A stretch of DNA of 64,000 nt from UBA12170 sp964293475 (GCA_964293475.1 CAXYYJ010000017.1:26081-90080); one strand, 5' to 3'; shown: positions 33,826 to 44,064, numbered from the stretch's first letter. The notes: generated by a model not told the origin, from the sequence alone. Program-made: numbers and translations.

Positions 33826-34236
33826 ATGGCAATTAGAAGAAGAAGTAAACGACTCGTGGAATTCAACATGGCCAGCATGTCCGATCTGGTATTTTTATTG
33901 TTGATATTCTTCATGATAACATCAACACTTATTAGCCCCAATGCCATCAAGCTCCTTTTACCCGGGAGTAGCAGCAAAACCATGGCCAAACAAAATGTCA
34001 CGGTCTATATCAACGAAGAATTCAAATATTTCCTCGATGAGACTGAAGTTGCTGAGTCGAATCTGGAACCAGTTTTGGCACAGGCTTTGCAATCATTCGA
34101 TCAGGGAACAGTGGTTTTGCGAAGCGATAAAACTGTACCGGTTCAATATGTGGTAAACGTGATTGATGCTGTAAATCAGATAAATGAAGGAAAACAAAGC
34201 AAGCATAAAGTCATTCTGGCCACCCAACCAAAATAA
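33826..34236 (+). CDS. exbD: ExbD/TolR family biopolymer transport protein
   Basis: A 136-aa protein with one N-terminal transmembrane helix (about 18-37; MSDLVFLLLIFFMITSTL) carrying the key Asp, followed by a periplasmic domain with VYINEEFKYFLDETEV and VVLRSDKTVPVQYVVNVIDA. It forms the motor with ExbB. The upstream in-frame extension to 33769 overlaps exbB and is not used; MAIRRRSKR is the family N-terminus. Confidence 0.92.
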   Translation: MAIRRRSKRLVEFNMASMSDLVFLLLIFFMITSTLISPNAIKLLLPGSSSKTMAKQNVTVYINEEFKYFLDETEVAESNLEPVLAQALQSFDQGTVVLRSDKTVPVQYVVNVIDAVNQINEGKQSKHKVILATQPK

Positions 34237-34241
34237 CACTC

Positions 34242-35096
34242 ATGGATGAGAAAAAAGATAAAATAAAAGCAATTACCGGAGCCATTCTGTTCCATCTCTT
34301 ATTGCTTATTGCTTTGATGTTTATGGCATTAACCACTCCTTTGCCATTGCCCGAAGAGCAGGGGGTAGAGGTAAATCTGGGATTTACAGAGTTGGGAATG
34401 GGGAATGAGCAGGACATTGTTCCACCGCCCATCAACAATATTTCTCCAACTTCACCTCAGCAGGCTCAGGCTCCCGATGAGGAAGAAGAAATTGTAAAAG
34501 ACCCCACCAGCGAAGAAGAAAACATTGTGGAAAAACCAGTGGAGACTCCAAAGAAAAAGGTGGAAAAGGAAATTGAAAAAGAGATTAAGCCTGTAAAGGA
34601 AGAAGTTAAAGAAAATCCCATTGCTGAAAAACAAGTGGTGGCCGAACCTGTAAAAGAAAAGGAACCCACTGTTGACCCACGTCTTCTGTATACTGGAAAA
34701 AAATCGGGGACAGGCAAAGGAAACGAAGGTAACGACCAAACTCCAGGCGATAAAGGCAAGGAAAATGGCGACCCCAATGCCACAGGCTACGATGGCACCG
34801 GAGGTTCGGGAAATGGAAACGGAATTTCTTTCTCACTTGGCAATAGAAAAGCCAACAGCTTGCCTAAGCCCGTTTATAATTCTGACGATCAGGGAAAAGT
34901 GGTGGTGAGTATCTGGGTTGATAAAAACGGCAATGTTACCCGTGCGGAAATCATGCAGAAAGGCACCAATGTTACCGACATCAACCTGCGCAATATGGCC
35001 CGTGATGCCGCTTTAAAGGCAAAATTTACGCCCGATTCCGAAGCTGCCGAGGTTCAAAAAGGAACCATTACCTACAATTTCATCAAGCTCAATTAG
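34242..35096 (+). CDS. tonB: Energy transducer TonB
   Basis: A 284-aa protein with an N-terminal helix (about 10-32; ITGAILFHLLLLIALMF), including the His that TonB uses. A long Glu/Lys/Pro-rich spacer (about 65-150) and a Gly-rich linker follow, then a TonB C-terminal domain (about 215-284; KVVVSIWVDKNGNVTRAEIMQKG). It passes proton-motive energy to outer-membrane receptors. No TonB-dependent receptor is in this window, so this set serves receptors elsewhere. Confidence 0.92.
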   Translation: MDEKKDKIKAITGAILFHLLLLIALMFMALTTPLPLPEEQGVEVNLGFTELGMGNEQDIVPPPINNISPTSPQQAQAPDEEEEIVKDPTSEEENIVEKPVETPKKKVEKEIEKEIKPVKEEVKENPIAEKQVVAEPVKEKEPTVDPRLLYTGKKSGTGKGNEGNDQTPGDKGKENGDPNATGYDGTGGSGNGNGISFSLGNRKANSLPKPVYNSDDQGKVVVSIWVDKNGNVTRAEIMQKGTNVTDINLRNMARDAALKAKFTPDSEAAEVQKGTITYNFIKLN

Positions 35097-35100
35097 ACTT

Positions 35101-35844
35101 ATGCCTTTTGAGCATCAGCATATTGAAGAATCAGAATCCACAAATCAAATTCTTTGGGAACGCTCTGAGCTGGAACATGTAAGCGATTTTTACTGTCTCA
35201 GCACCGGGTTTCAAACCCGCGGAAAAGGTCAGGGTGAGAATAGCTGGGAGAGCGAGAAGGATAAAAACATCCTTATGAGTTTTGTGGTTTATCCGCAGAA
35301 TTTGCATGCAGCCGACGCTTTTCAGCTAAGCCGATGGGTTTCACTCTCTATTGTGACCTATTTGACTCAAAAAGGGGTGAAATCGGTTTCCATCAAATGG
35401 CCCAACGATATTTATGTAGGAAACAGAAAAATTTGCGGAATTCTCATCCAAAATGCCATCATGGGCTCGTTCATCTCAAAATCGCTCATTGGGATTGGCC
35501 TTAATCTCAATCAAACCAAATTTCTAAGCAATGCCCCCAATCCTGTTTCCTTAAGTTTGATTACCAATCTGCAATACCATGTTTTGGGGGAAATTGATGT
35601 ATTGATGAATCAGCTTCAGAAAAGCTATCGGGAAATTTGGGAAAGTCCGGTAAAATTGGTCAACAAGTACCACAGAAATCTATATCAGTTGAACGAGATG
35701 CGAGAGTATAAAATTGAAAATGAGCCGATTTTGGCTTCCATACAGGGAGTTGATGAATTCGGTCGATTGATTCTGCTTCATCAAAACCAAACCACAAGAC
35801 CCTACGATTTAAAGGAAATAAAATTTTCGCTGAGAGAAGACTAA
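35101..35844 (+). CDS. birA: Biotin-[acetyl-CoA-carboxylase] ligase BirA
   Basis: A 247-aa enzyme that attaches biotin to carrier proteins. It has ESTNQILWE, the biotinyl-AMP loop GKGQGENSWES, and KWPNDIYVGNRKICGILIQ. It lacks the N-terminal helix-turn-helix, so it is a ligase and not a repressor. It lies 4 bp after tonB. A biotin-dependent carboxylase alpha subunit at 60864-62852 would be one of its substrates. Confidence 0.93.
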   Translation: MPFEHQHIEESESTNQILWERSELEHVSDFYCLSTGFQTRGKGQGENSWESEKDKNILMSFVVYPQNLHAADAFQLSRWVSLSIVTYLTQKGVKSVSIKWPNDIYVGNRKICGILIQNAIMGSFISKSLIGIGLNLNQTKFLSNAPNPVSLSLITNLQYHVLGEIDVLMNQLQKSYREIWESPVKLVNKYHRNLYQLNEMREYKIENEPILASIQGVDEFGRLILLHQNQTTRPYDLKEIKFSLRED

Positions 35845-35885
35845 CTCAGCCAAATATTGAGGGGTGAATTATATAAAAGCTTGGA

Positions 35886-36284
35886 TTAGAATTGTTTGGC
35901 CAACGTTTCCACCAGAATATTCACGAAATTCTCCAAAGGTTTCTTAGCCATCATGGCAACCATGGGATTCATGTCGGCATTGAGTTCAATAAAAACATCG
36001 CAGGAATTACCTTCAGGATTTTGAATATGAGTATTTAAATCGTAGTAAAAAGGGTTTTTTCCATCAGCTTTCATGTGAACCAGTTCGTATTCTTTATTGT
36101 TTCCCTGCTTCATATTTAAAGTGGCCATTCCCTGAATGGTAAAGCTACAGGTAGACTCGGTAGAGCTCCAGTTGGTAACTTTATCGGGCATGAGTTTTTG
36201 CAGGTTATTAAAATCGCTTATGAATTGGTACACTTGTTCGGGAGAGGCCGAAATTTTTTGTGTTTTGCTTTTGATGTTTTGCAT
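35886..36284 (-). CDS. SRPBCC-fold protein
   Basis: A 132-aa protein beginning MQNIKSKTQKISASPEQVYQFISDFNNLQKLMP, the typical start of the START/SRPBCC ligand-binding fold, and ending with the C-terminal helix KPLENFVNILVETLAKQF. Ligand unknown. It lies 4 bp downstream of pyrE and is probably co-transcribed. The longer frame to 36314 overlaps pyrE and is rejected. Confidence 0.82.
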   Translation of the reverse strand: MQNIKSKTQKISASPEQVYQFISDFNNLQKLMPDKVTNWSSTESTCSFTIQGMATLNMKQGNNKEYELVHMKADGKNPFYYDLNTHIQNPEGNSCDVFIELNADMNPMVAMMAKKPLENFVNILVETLAKQF

Positions 36285-36288
36285 AGGG

Positions 36289-36930
36289 CTATTTATTCCA
36301 GTTGGCGGGGTCATCGCGCCATTTTTTTAGTTTGTTGAAGTCTTCTTTTTTAATATAATCGGAGCTTAAAGCATAGTCAATCAATGCGTTATAATTAGAT
36401 AAAGAAAGCATGCGGCATTTGGCATCGGAAAAACGTTTGGCAGCCACTTCAAATCCATAATCGAAAATAGCGATGAGGGCTTTCACATTGGCTCCAACTC
36501 CGCGAAGAGCTTCCACAGCATTCATACTGCTTCCGCCTGTAGAGATTAAATCTTCAATCACCACCACTCTTTGGCCCGATTCAACCACACCTTCTATCTG
36601 ATTGTGCATACCATGCTCTTTGGCAGTGGAACGAACATAGGCAAAAGGAAGGCCCAAATCCTGAGCGATGAGCGCTCCAATGGCAATTCCGCCAGTGGCT
36701 ACACCCACAACCACATCTATATGACCAATTTCCTCGTTTATCAGTTTCACAAATTCCTGACGGATATAGGTGCGGATTTGAGGATAAGAGAGTGTAAGGC
36801 GGTTGTCGCAATAAATAGGCGAACTCCATCCCGATGCCCATGTAAAAGGATCGTTGGGTTTAAGCTTCACAGCCTTAATCTGGAGGAGTGATTTTGCAAC
36901 ATTTTCAGCTACTTCGTTGGTCTGATGCAT
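36289..36930 (-). CDS. pyrE: Orotate phosphoribosyltransferase
   Basis: A 213-aa enzyme that converts orotate and PRPP to OMP in pyrimidine synthesis. It shows FTWASGWSSPIYCDNR, GVATGGIAIGALIAQDLGLPFAYVRSTAKEHG and the PRPP loop VVVIEDLISTGGSSMNAVEAL. Length is normal. It is divergent from the Nudix gene (57 bp apart). Confidence 0.96.
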   Translation of the reverse strand: MHQTNEVAENVAKSLLQIKAVKLKPNDPFTWASGWSSPIYCDNRLTLSYPQIRTYIRQEFVKLINEEIGHIDVVVGVATGGIAIGALIAQDLGLPFAYVRSTAKEHGMHNQIEGVVESGQRVVVIEDLISTGGSSMNAVEALRGVGANVKALIAIFDYGFEVAAKRFSDAKCRMLSLSNYNALIDYALSSDYIKKEDFNKLKKWRDDPANWNK

Positions 36931-36987
36931 TATAATTCTTTATTTTGTAAAACTTCTTTGTAAACTATAATTCTTGAAAAAAATTGT

Positions 36988-37623
36988 ATGCAAAACTATA
37001 AAGTTTTTATCAATAACGGGTTAATTTTTTTTGGGAAAAAGACCGATTTCGCCCCCGAAAACCTCCTATGGTCTGATTTCCAAAAGATAAGCATGGACGA
37101 GCTTCCAACCATAGTCCAAAGCATTCGGAACAATGGTTTTCATCAGTTTATTCTGGTGGAGGAAGAACCCGAAAAAGCATTTCAGATTTTCATTTCATAT
37201 TTCGAAATACTGGAAGCAGCAGGCGGCATTGTGGTAAACAATAAGGGAGATATTTTAATGATTCACAGGTTCGAGCGGTGGGATTTCCCCAAAGGACATC
37301 TTCATGCGGGGGAGTTGGCCAGTCAGGGAGCTTTACGCGAAGTGATGGAAGAAACAGGCATTAAAAATCTCAAAATCACTCATAACCTGCCAACAACCTG
37401 GCATATGTATTCGTTTGCCAACGAGTGGGTGGTTAAAAAGACCCACTGGTATCTCATGCGCAGCAATTACGAAGGAGTTCTAAAACCACAGCTCGAAGAG
37501 GGTATTCTGGCCGCAGTTTGGGTTCCCCAGTACACTTTGCCAGAATATATGGGCCAAAGCTACGGAACCTTGCGCGATTTGGTTGATTATATTAATATTC
37601 ATCAGCTCTTTGATGAGTATTGA
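36988..37623 (+). CDS. Nudix hydrolase
   Basis: A 211-aa protein with a Nudix box in GHLHAGELASQGALREVMEETGI (about residues 104-126; Gx5Ex7REVxEExGI). An N-terminal part of about 75 residues precedes the Nudix fold. It probably hydrolyses a nucleoside diphosphate derivative; the substrate cannot be told. Confidence 0.92.
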   Translation: MQNYKVFINNGLIFFGKKTDFAPENLLWSDFQKISMDELPTIVQSIRNNGFHQFILVEEEPEKAFQIFISYFEILEAAGGIVVNNKGDILMIHRFERWDFPKGHLHAGELASQGALREVMEETGIKNLKITHNLPTTWHMYSFANEWVVKKTHWYLMRSNYEGVLKPQLEEGILAAVWVPQYTLPEYMGQSYGTLRDLVDYINIHQLFDEY

Positions 37624-37723
37624 TTTGTAATTCTTACTTGAGAGACAAAAAGTCCCTTTTCTGATTTCATCATTTTTCAACCGCTTGTAAATTTCCTTAT
37701 TTTAGCCCCCAAAACTATCATTT

Positions 37724-38869
37724 ATGAATCTGAGCCTTGCCCTACTTGGTGCTTTCTATTTGTTAATTCCGGCCCTCATACTTTTTCTCGAAAAGAAATC
37801 GTCGTTAGTACAGAAGATTGGCTCCATACTTTTTGCCTATGGAATAGGTATTGTTATGGGGCTGAGCGGATTATTGCCCGAAGGTAGTTTAAAAGTTCAG
37901 GAGATGGTGGCCAATATCAGTGTACCCATCGCCATTCCGCTCATGCTGTTTTCAACAAAAATACGCGATTGGTTTAGCTTGGCCGGAACCACTTTTAAAT
38001 CGTTATTGATCGGCTTCTTTGCCGTGACCATCATGGTAGTTTTGGGTTATTTTCTTTTAAAACCCGAAGGTGATACCGAATATTGGAAAGTTGGAGCACT
38101 GCTTACCGGAGTTTATACCGGAGGAACTCCCAATCTGGCTGCGCTTAAAACCATGCTTCAGGTTGAGAATGACACTTATCTGGTGGTTCATAGCTATGAT
38201 ATGTTGTTCAGCGCCCTATACCTGTTTTTTCTTATTAGCATTGGTCAGCGTTTTTTCCTACTGTTTTTACCGGCCTTTAAAAATGCAGGAAAAGATATTA
38301 TTTCCATCAATGAAGAAGGTACCTTCGATAAAATTTTCAGGATGAAATCCGTAGGTCCTTTGCTCAAAGTGTTTGCTGTGGCTGCGGTTATCTTTGGATT
38401 GTCGTTCGGATTCGCCAGTATTTTTGACAAATCGATCTTTATGGTGATTTTTGTACTGGCTCTGAGTACTTTAGCACTTTTGGCTTCTCTGTGGGAGCCC
38501 GTGAATAAAGTTGAAGAATCATTTGATTTGGGTATGTACTTCATCCTGATGTTCAGCCTTTCCATTTCGAGTATGGTGAATATCGACGATATCATGAATG
38601 CCAGTTATCATTTAATGTTATATCCTGGTTTTGTCATATTTGGCTCCTTGCTCATTCAAGCCTTATTAAGCAAAATATTTAAAGTAGATGCCGATACCAT
38701 GATGGTTACCACAACCGCACTCATTTGTAGTCCGCCATTTGTTCCCATGATTACCACCGCCATTGGAAATAAAAATGTGCTGGTTCCGGGCATTACAGTT
38801 GGGCTTATCGGTTATGCTCTGGGCAATTATCTGGGGTTTTTTATAGGTGAGATGCTTAGCTTCTTTTAG
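37724..38869 (+). CDS. DUF819 family integral membrane protein
   Basis: A 381-aa protein with about ten helices, resembling the DUF819/YjcL permease family (first part GIGIVMGLSGLLP, then TGTPNLAALKTM-type sequence GGTPNLAALKTML, and near the end TTTALICSPPFVPMITTAIGN). Substrate unknown. No partner genes. Confidence 0.82.
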   Translation: MNLSLALLGAFYLLIPALILFLEKKSSLVQKIGSILFAYGIGIVMGLSGLLPEGSLKVQEMVANISVPIAIPLMLFSTKIRDWFSLAGTTFKSLLIGFFAVTIMVVLGYFLLKPEGDTEYWKVGALLTGVYTGGTPNLAALKTMLQVENDTYLVVHSYDMLFSALYLFFLISIGQRFFLLFLPAFKNAGKDIISINEEGTFDKIFRMKSVGPLLKVFAVAAVIFGLSFGFASIFDKSIFMVIFVLALSTLALLASLWEPVNKVEESFDLGMYFILMFSLSISSMVNIDDIMNASYHLMLYPGFVIFGSLLIQALLSKIFKVDADTMMVTTTALICSPPFVPMITTAIGNKNVLVPGITVGLIGYALGNYLGFFIGEMLSFF

Positions 38870-38942
38870 GTTTTCAGGAACCAAAAAAGTATTTGAATTA
38901 CCCTGAATGAATATAAATTGTTGAAGTTTAAAATTTGTCATA

Positions 38943-39815
38943 ATGAGAAATATATTGATTATCATAGCTTTAATAGCAAATATTGCTGTTTTTGCTCAGG
39001 AAGCTGAAGAAGATTTCGGCGGATTGGAAGCTGGTTTGAATGTGGGAGCTTATTTTGGGAGTCGAAACACCGCCAACTTTTACAATGGAGCCGGCAACGA
39101 AGATGGTATGAACAGCGCCGATAAGATAATCAACAACGAGCATTATCTCAACCAGATTAACGAGGTTTTGGAGCAAAACGGCTACCGTTACCCACTTATT
39201 GCGGGCTCTTACTATACCGAATATCCCACCAAAATGAAGTATACACCTTCTATTTACGCTGGTTTAACTGCGCGCTATTGGTTCAATAGAAAATATGCTT
39301 TGGCGGTTTCCATGGATTTTTCGAGACTTTATGCCCGAGATCAATTTGTAATCTACAATACCGATCCCAATATTCCGCCCAGCAATAAAGAGAACCAATA
39401 TGTTATTGGAACCATTGCAGGGCAGGAAGATAGAGTTAATTTAGATATTGGTTTGGTTAACTGTTATAAGATTGGCGAACGCACAAATTTTATTGCCGAA
39501 GTGGGGTTTAATTTAAACAATACCACCGTTGGGCTCAATAAAATTGAAATCTACACTCTGGTTCTCGACATCAAATATAAAGGACCGTACGATTATGTGC
39601 CCAATTCCAACAATCCCCAATACGAGTTCCGGCAGGGCGGAATTGGCTATGGAGTTTATCTTTCTCCGGGACTTCAGCTCAACTTCACCGAGGGAATTTC
39701 TGTGGATGTGGTTTCGCATTTCTATTACAATTATATCAGTCTGGAACACTACAGCCAATGGGGCTTGCAGTGGGCGCCATTTATCCGGTTCAATTTTTCT
39801 CGGCTACTTTTTTAA
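38943..39815 (+). CDS. Outer-membrane beta-barrel protein
   Basis: A 290-aa protein with a signal peptide (MRNILIIIALIANIAVFAQ) and repeated strands (YGVYLSPGLQLNFTEGISVDVVS, IYAGLTARYWFNRKYALAVSMDF). It ends FIRFNFSRLLF, a terminal barrel strand. No named family recognised. Confidence 0.75.
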   Translation: MRNILIIIALIANIAVFAQEAEEDFGGLEAGLNVGAYFGSRNTANFYNGAGNEDGMNSADKIINNEHYLNQINEVLEQNGYRYPLIAGSYYTEYPTKMKYTPSIYAGLTARYWFNRKYALAVSMDFSRLYARDQFVIYNTDPNIPPSNKENQYVIGTIAGQEDRVNLDIGLVNCYKIGERTNFIAEVGFNLNNTTVGLNKIEIYTLVLDIKYKGPYDYVPNSNNPQYEFRQGGIGYGVYLSPGLQLNFTEGISVDVVSHFYYNYISLEHYSQWGLQWAPFIRFNFSRLLF

Positions 39816-40118
39816 TCCCCCGGAACCCATCAGTTTTTTTGCTTAATAAGCCGATGAACCTAAAATTGAAGTTCAATGCTTTTTTTCTTTTGTTGAAATT
39901 GATTCTTAGTTTTAATTAGGTTTTTTAGAGTACTAATTGATGATTGATGGTGTAAATTGTTGTATATCAAAAGCATATAGCAAATCACCTGTCATTGTAC
40001 CATCGAAGAGTATATCTTTATTAAACAATTTAATAAAGTGGAATATGTTGATAAATGATGCTTTTGCTATTGTGCATCATGAAATTCTGTCGTATTTTTA
40101 TATTCCAAATACATATGA
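39816..40118. other. Spacer without a supported gene
   Basis: About 300 bp, AT-rich. Short open frames here have no protein-like features. No clear promoter was found for the TPR gene. Confidence 0.4.
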
Positions 40119-41312
40119 ATGAGCAGGTTTTGTATTGCTTTACTCACTTTTTTAATACCATTTTTTTCGCTGGCACAAAGCGTTCAAAGGAGCCAGTCGA
40201 ACCTGCCTATTTTGAGCGAGGTAAAAGCCGAGCTAACCTCGGCCATTGGTTGGGTATTACAGGATAACGGGCTGTGGACTTCTGCCAACGGGCGAATCCT
40301 GCTTTACGATAGCGAAAAGAACAGAACACCAGATGCTTTGGAGAATCTGGGGCGCGATAACTTCAAGAAAATGGAGATTAAAGAAGTGCTCGTTGGCGAC
40401 GATCAGTTTGTGGTGCTCATCTATTATTACACCGGGGGATATTTTGAGTTTCCCGACTTACGCCAGAATTTCAACAAGACCGATAATGTGGAGTATTTTG
40501 TTTTTAACTCAAAAAAACTCGACGAAATTCTTCCCGAAAACAGCAATTTCAACGAGCCCTACGCTGTAAATCTCGAAGTTTATGCCTACGACGATTTGCA
40601 GGATTTCAAACAAAAAGACCTCGATACCAAAATCTCGTTCAGCATTTTGCGCACCCAGGAGCTCAAATTGGTGAGCCAGTTCACTGCCATTTTAAACCTG
40701 ATGCCTGTGATTACTGATGGAAAAAAATATTATCGGTTTCGATTGATTAAGTTGCTGAACAAGAAAAGTTTATATCAAAAATATCTCCTTGCCGAAAACA
40801 AGGATAAGCTGTTTACCCGCACTTATTACGAAGTTCCTTATAAAGATTTTGTCGATTTTTTTGCATCCATCAACGTAATAAAACCCGATTTTGATGTGGA
40901 GAATCCCGCAAGTTTTGCCGATTTCTATAAGCGGGGAGTTTTGCGATTTGAGCGTGATAATTTTAAAGGAGCGCTGGAAGACTTCAACAATGCCATTCAG
41001 CTGGAACCAGAAAACCGGTTTATGATGTTGTATGCCTATCTGGGGAATACCCAGCACGAAATGGAAAACTATCCCGCTGCCATTCGCTCCTACGATAAAG
41101 CCATTCTTTTTGAGCCAGTCGACCCTAGCCAGAAATCAGCATGGGTTAGGGTTTACTATAATCGGGGAGTTTCTAAATTTCTAATGGAAAAGAAAGAAGA
41201 CGCCTGCAAGGATATGAACAAAGCAAAAAAACTGGGTTTGCAGGACGAAGAAGCATTAGATCATATTAATAAAATTTGTCGGGGGAAATTGAAAGATGTT
41301 ATTGCGAATTAG
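40119..41312 (+). CDS. Secreted tetratricopeptide-repeat protein
   Basis: A 397-aa protein with a signal peptide (SRFCIALLTFLIPFFSLAQ) and a beta-rich N-terminal half with no known domain. TPR repeats fill about residues 265-375 (RGVLRFERDNFKGALEDFNNAIQLEP, then GNTQHEMENYPAAIRSYDKAI, then NRGVSKFLMEKKEDACKDMNKA). Probably periplasmic, a scaffold for partner proteins. The SPOR-domain barrel follows 73 bp downstream. Confidence 0.82.
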   Translation: MSRFCIALLTFLIPFFSLAQSVQRSQSNLPILSEVKAELTSAIGWVLQDNGLWTSANGRILLYDSEKNRTPDALENLGRDNFKKMEIKEVLVGDDQFVVLIYYYTGGYFEFPDLRQNFNKTDNVEYFVFNSKKLDEILPENSNFNEPYAVNLEVYAYDDLQDFKQKDLDTKISFSILRTQELKLVSQFTAILNLMPVITDGKKYYRFRLIKLLNKKSLYQKYLLAENKDKLFTRTYYEVPYKDFVDFFASINVIKPDFDVENPASFADFYKRGVLRFERDNFKGALEDFNNAIQLEPENRFMMLYAYLGNTQHEMENYPAAIRSYDKAILFEPVDPSQKSAWVRVYYNRGVSKFLMEKKEDACKDMNKAKKLGLQDEEALDHINKICRGKLKDVIAN

Positions 41313-41385
41313 TTTAAATGGCCCGAGGAAAATTTTTTCAATGGGTGGAAAAAGTAAAGTAAAAATACCGTAAGTAAATGATTGG

Positions 41386-43521
41386 ATGAGGCTTAAATGG
41401 ATTTATATTGGGTTATTAATTATTGCTTTCATCGGAGCATTAAGCCCAATCTATGCCCAAAAAGGCCGAAAAAACAAACCCGACCCCAAAGCCTGGACCG
41501 TTGGTTTAAAAGGCGGAGCCAATATTTACTTTGGCGATATTAAATATTGGGATTATATCCCCAACACAAAATATGGCGAAATAACTTATGGGGGCGCCAT
41601 TTCATTGGGCAAATACCTGTCGCCCAAGTATTCTATCACCACCGATTTGGGATATTTCGCGCTTTCGGGGACCAAAAGAACCAACTCCACCTACCGCAGT
41701 TTCGATACAAAATACCAATTTGCCAACATCAACTTCAATATCAATCTGATGCAGGTTATGCAGCGTCGGCCCAAACTCAACAGGCTTTCGGCATGGGCAA
41801 ATATTGGTGTGGGGTTGGCCCGCTGGAAATCCATACTCTACGACACCAAAACCCTCGATACGCTGAATATGGTTTATTGGGGAGAAAAGAAATATCTGTC
41901 AACGCTGGCTGTTCCAGCTGGATTGCACCTGAAATACTTCATCAATAAGAACTTTTCGTTAGATGCTCATTCCTCGTTGGTTTTTGTTAATTCCGACCTT
42001 CTCGACGCCAAGTCTGGGGGCAATAAAATCGACTATTTCTGGCATACTGGTCTGGGAATCAATTATCATTTTAGTCTTCAACGTTCAAACCGGCGTGTTC
42101 CATTAGAGCCAGTTAAAAATGATAACGAGATTCAGATTCTCGATTTTTTCGATGTGGATCCATTTGGCGACCCCGAAATGAAACGAATCACCAAAAAGGA
42201 AATGCTCAATCAGCTGGAAGAAAAGGAACAAAAAGCAATATCATCATCCAATCCTTATTTGGTGGAGCTTTGGGTACCACAGATGGCCAACAACAAGAAA
42301 TTCAAGATTTTAGTGAGAATTGCCAAAAGGGGCATCACCGGAAATGGCTTTTTTAGGCTGAACCTGCCCTCAGGTTTTTACCCGGTAAATCCTGGAATAC
42401 CAGAGGTTACCTATACCCGCATTGCCTATCAGTTCGACTTCGATTTCTATTTGCCCATGAACAAAGATACCTTGAACATACCTATTGATATTACCATTAG
42501 CGAACGAGGCAACGGAACCTATCCCATTTTTATCGAAGGCGAAGTGATGAACCAGGAAGGCAAGCTTTTCCCCATAAAAATAGCTCAATATGTGCAAATT
42601 GGCGATGGAATAGAATACAACGATGTGCCCATTGACGCACCAAAGGATACAATAAATGTAGATATTTCTGAGGATGAAGCTGTTATTGAAGAAGATTCCA
42701 CAGAAAACTACGAACATTCCGGTTTTATCACCAATAATTCTACAGAGACAGAAGGCGAATTCACCTGGCGCATTCAAATTCTGGCTTGCCGCCAACCTTG
42801 CCCCACAGTCGACGAGTTTATGATAGACCACCAGGTGGACCAGGAAGTGTATGTGCATGAATCCGCAGGTTGGTACCGATACAATCTCTTTGCAGCCGCC
42901 ACCCGCGACGAAGCGGAGAAATATCTCGCCGAGGTGAAAAACCGTTACCGAATTCCCGAGGCTTTCATAGTGAAGTTTAAAAATGGTCAGCGGATAGAGC
43001 CTAAATTCTCTGGTGGTGGCAGCTATTACGATGATTCCAATGACAATAGCAGTCAATCCTATTCTGAAGAGGATACTAACGATTTCGCTGACTTAGCTGA
43101 AGATGATGGCAATACAAAACCCCGCAAAGTTCCTGTCAAAAAGACCAGGAAGTCTAAAAAGTCAAGCCCCGCAAAGGTGAACAACACAACTGTGGACGAA
43201 GATGAAAACGAAGAAATGGAAGCCAGCACAGACGGAAGTTCCTTTGTCCCTATTCCTGTTGACGAGGATATAAAAGTATTTAGGGTCGAAATAGTTTCGG
43301 CTCCCGATTATCCCATTCCAATAGACCAGATTCAGGATTGGGTGGAGAACGAGAAGGTTTCTGAATGGACTCAGGGGTTTAATTACCGTTATACCATCGG
43401 TCGATTTGAGAATGAGCAGGTTGCACGGGCATTCTTGCAATATGTGCAGATGCAGTTTGCTCTCCCCGATGCTCATTTGGTTGAAACCAAATCGCGGACC
43501 TGGCTAAAAATGGTACCTTAA
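41386..43521 (+). CDS. Beta-barrel protein with SPOR-like repeats
   Basis: A 711-aa protein: signal peptide (about 1-25), an outer-membrane barrel-like region (about 35-245), a beta-rich middle (about 250-430), one SPOR-like domain (about 465-545; FTWRIQILACRQPCP, ATRDEAEKYLAEVKNRYRI), an acidic-then-basic low-complexity linker (about 550-625) and a second SPOR-like unit (about 635-711). SPOR domains bind denuded peptidoglycan at division sites. This may tie the outer membrane to the cell wall. The barrel placement is inference from strand pattern. Confidence 0.75.
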   Translation: MRLKWIYIGLLIIAFIGALSPIYAQKGRKNKPDPKAWTVGLKGGANIYFGDIKYWDYIPNTKYGEITYGGAISLGKYLSPKYSITTDLGYFALSGTKRTNSTYRSFDTKYQFANINFNINLMQVMQRRPKLNRLSAWANIGVGLARWKSILYDTKTLDTLNMVYWGEKKYLSTLAVPAGLHLKYFINKNFSLDAHSSLVFVNSDLLDAKSGGNKIDYFWHTGLGINYHFSLQRSNRRVPLEPVKNDNEIQILDFFDVDPFGDPEMKRITKKEMLNQLEEKEQKAISSSNPYLVELWVPQMANNKKFKILVRIAKRGITGNGFFRLNLPSGFYPVNPGIPEVTYTRIAYQFDFDFYLPMNKDTLNIPIDITISERGNGTYPIFIEGEVMNQEGKLFPIKIAQYVQIGDGIEYNDVPIDAPKDTINVDISEDEAVIEEDSTENYEHSGFITNNSTETEGEFTWRIQILACRQPCPTVDEFMIDHQVDQEVYVHESAGWYRYNLFAAATRDEAEKYLAEVKNRYRIPEAFIVKFKNGQRIEPKFSGGGSYYDDSNDNSSQSYSEEDTNDFADLAEDDGNTKPRKVPVKKTRKSKKSSPAKVNNTTVDEDENEEMEASTDGSSFVPIPVDEDIKVFRVEIVSAPDYPIPIDQIQDWVENEKVSEWTQGFNYRYTIGRFENEQVARAFLQYVQMQFALPDAHLVETKSRTWLKMVP

Positions 43522-43564
43522 AACTTGCTACTTTACTAACCAATGGAAAATAAATCCTAATTAC

Positions 43565-43939
43565 TTAATTTCCAGGCTGCACTTCGATGGGAATGGAACG
43601 GGCTTGCGATAAATTGCTCACCAAATCGTGAACTCTCATGGTTACCAGATATACTTTTGCGTTGGATGTTGTATTGGTAAAAACGTGAACGGGGTTTTTT
43701 TCAGTCGATGTTGGGCCGTTTTCTCCAAAAGTCCAGGTATAATGACAACTATCTGTAACAATAGTTTCTGAGTAATTGTTGAATTGAATGGTCACAGGAG
43801 CAGGGCCATCATTACCCGTATATGAAAAGGCTGCCACAGGATATTTGTAACCCGGATCAACAATAACTTCCTTGGTTTCGCAGGAGATGGCCACAACCGC
43901 AAGAAGAAGGAGAAAACCAAAATACCAGTTTCTGTTCAT
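43565..43939 (-). CDS. PKD-domain lipoprotein
   Basis: A 124-aa protein with lipobox AVVAISC (Cys20) and one PKD-type beta-sandwich (PVAAFSYTGNDGPAPVTIQFNN, CHYTWTFGENG). PKD domains mediate protein or carbohydrate binding at the surface. Short for the type: a single domain with no C-terminal sorting signal. Confidence 0.82.
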   Translation of the reverse strand: MNRNWYFGFLLLLAVVAISCETKEVIVDPGYKYPVAAFSYTGNDGPAPVTIQFNNYSETIVTDSCHYTWTFGENGPTSTEKNPVHVFTNTTSNAKVYLVTMRVHDLVSNLSQARSIPIEVQPGN

Positions 43940-44064
43940 GATAATGAAATTAATGAGCCACCAAAATTAAAGAATTTTTATTTCTTAAGGGCAGCCTGCC
44001 AAATCTGCTTAGGATTTTATATTTTTGCCTCTCCATATGAATCAAATTAAAAAATAAATTGAGA

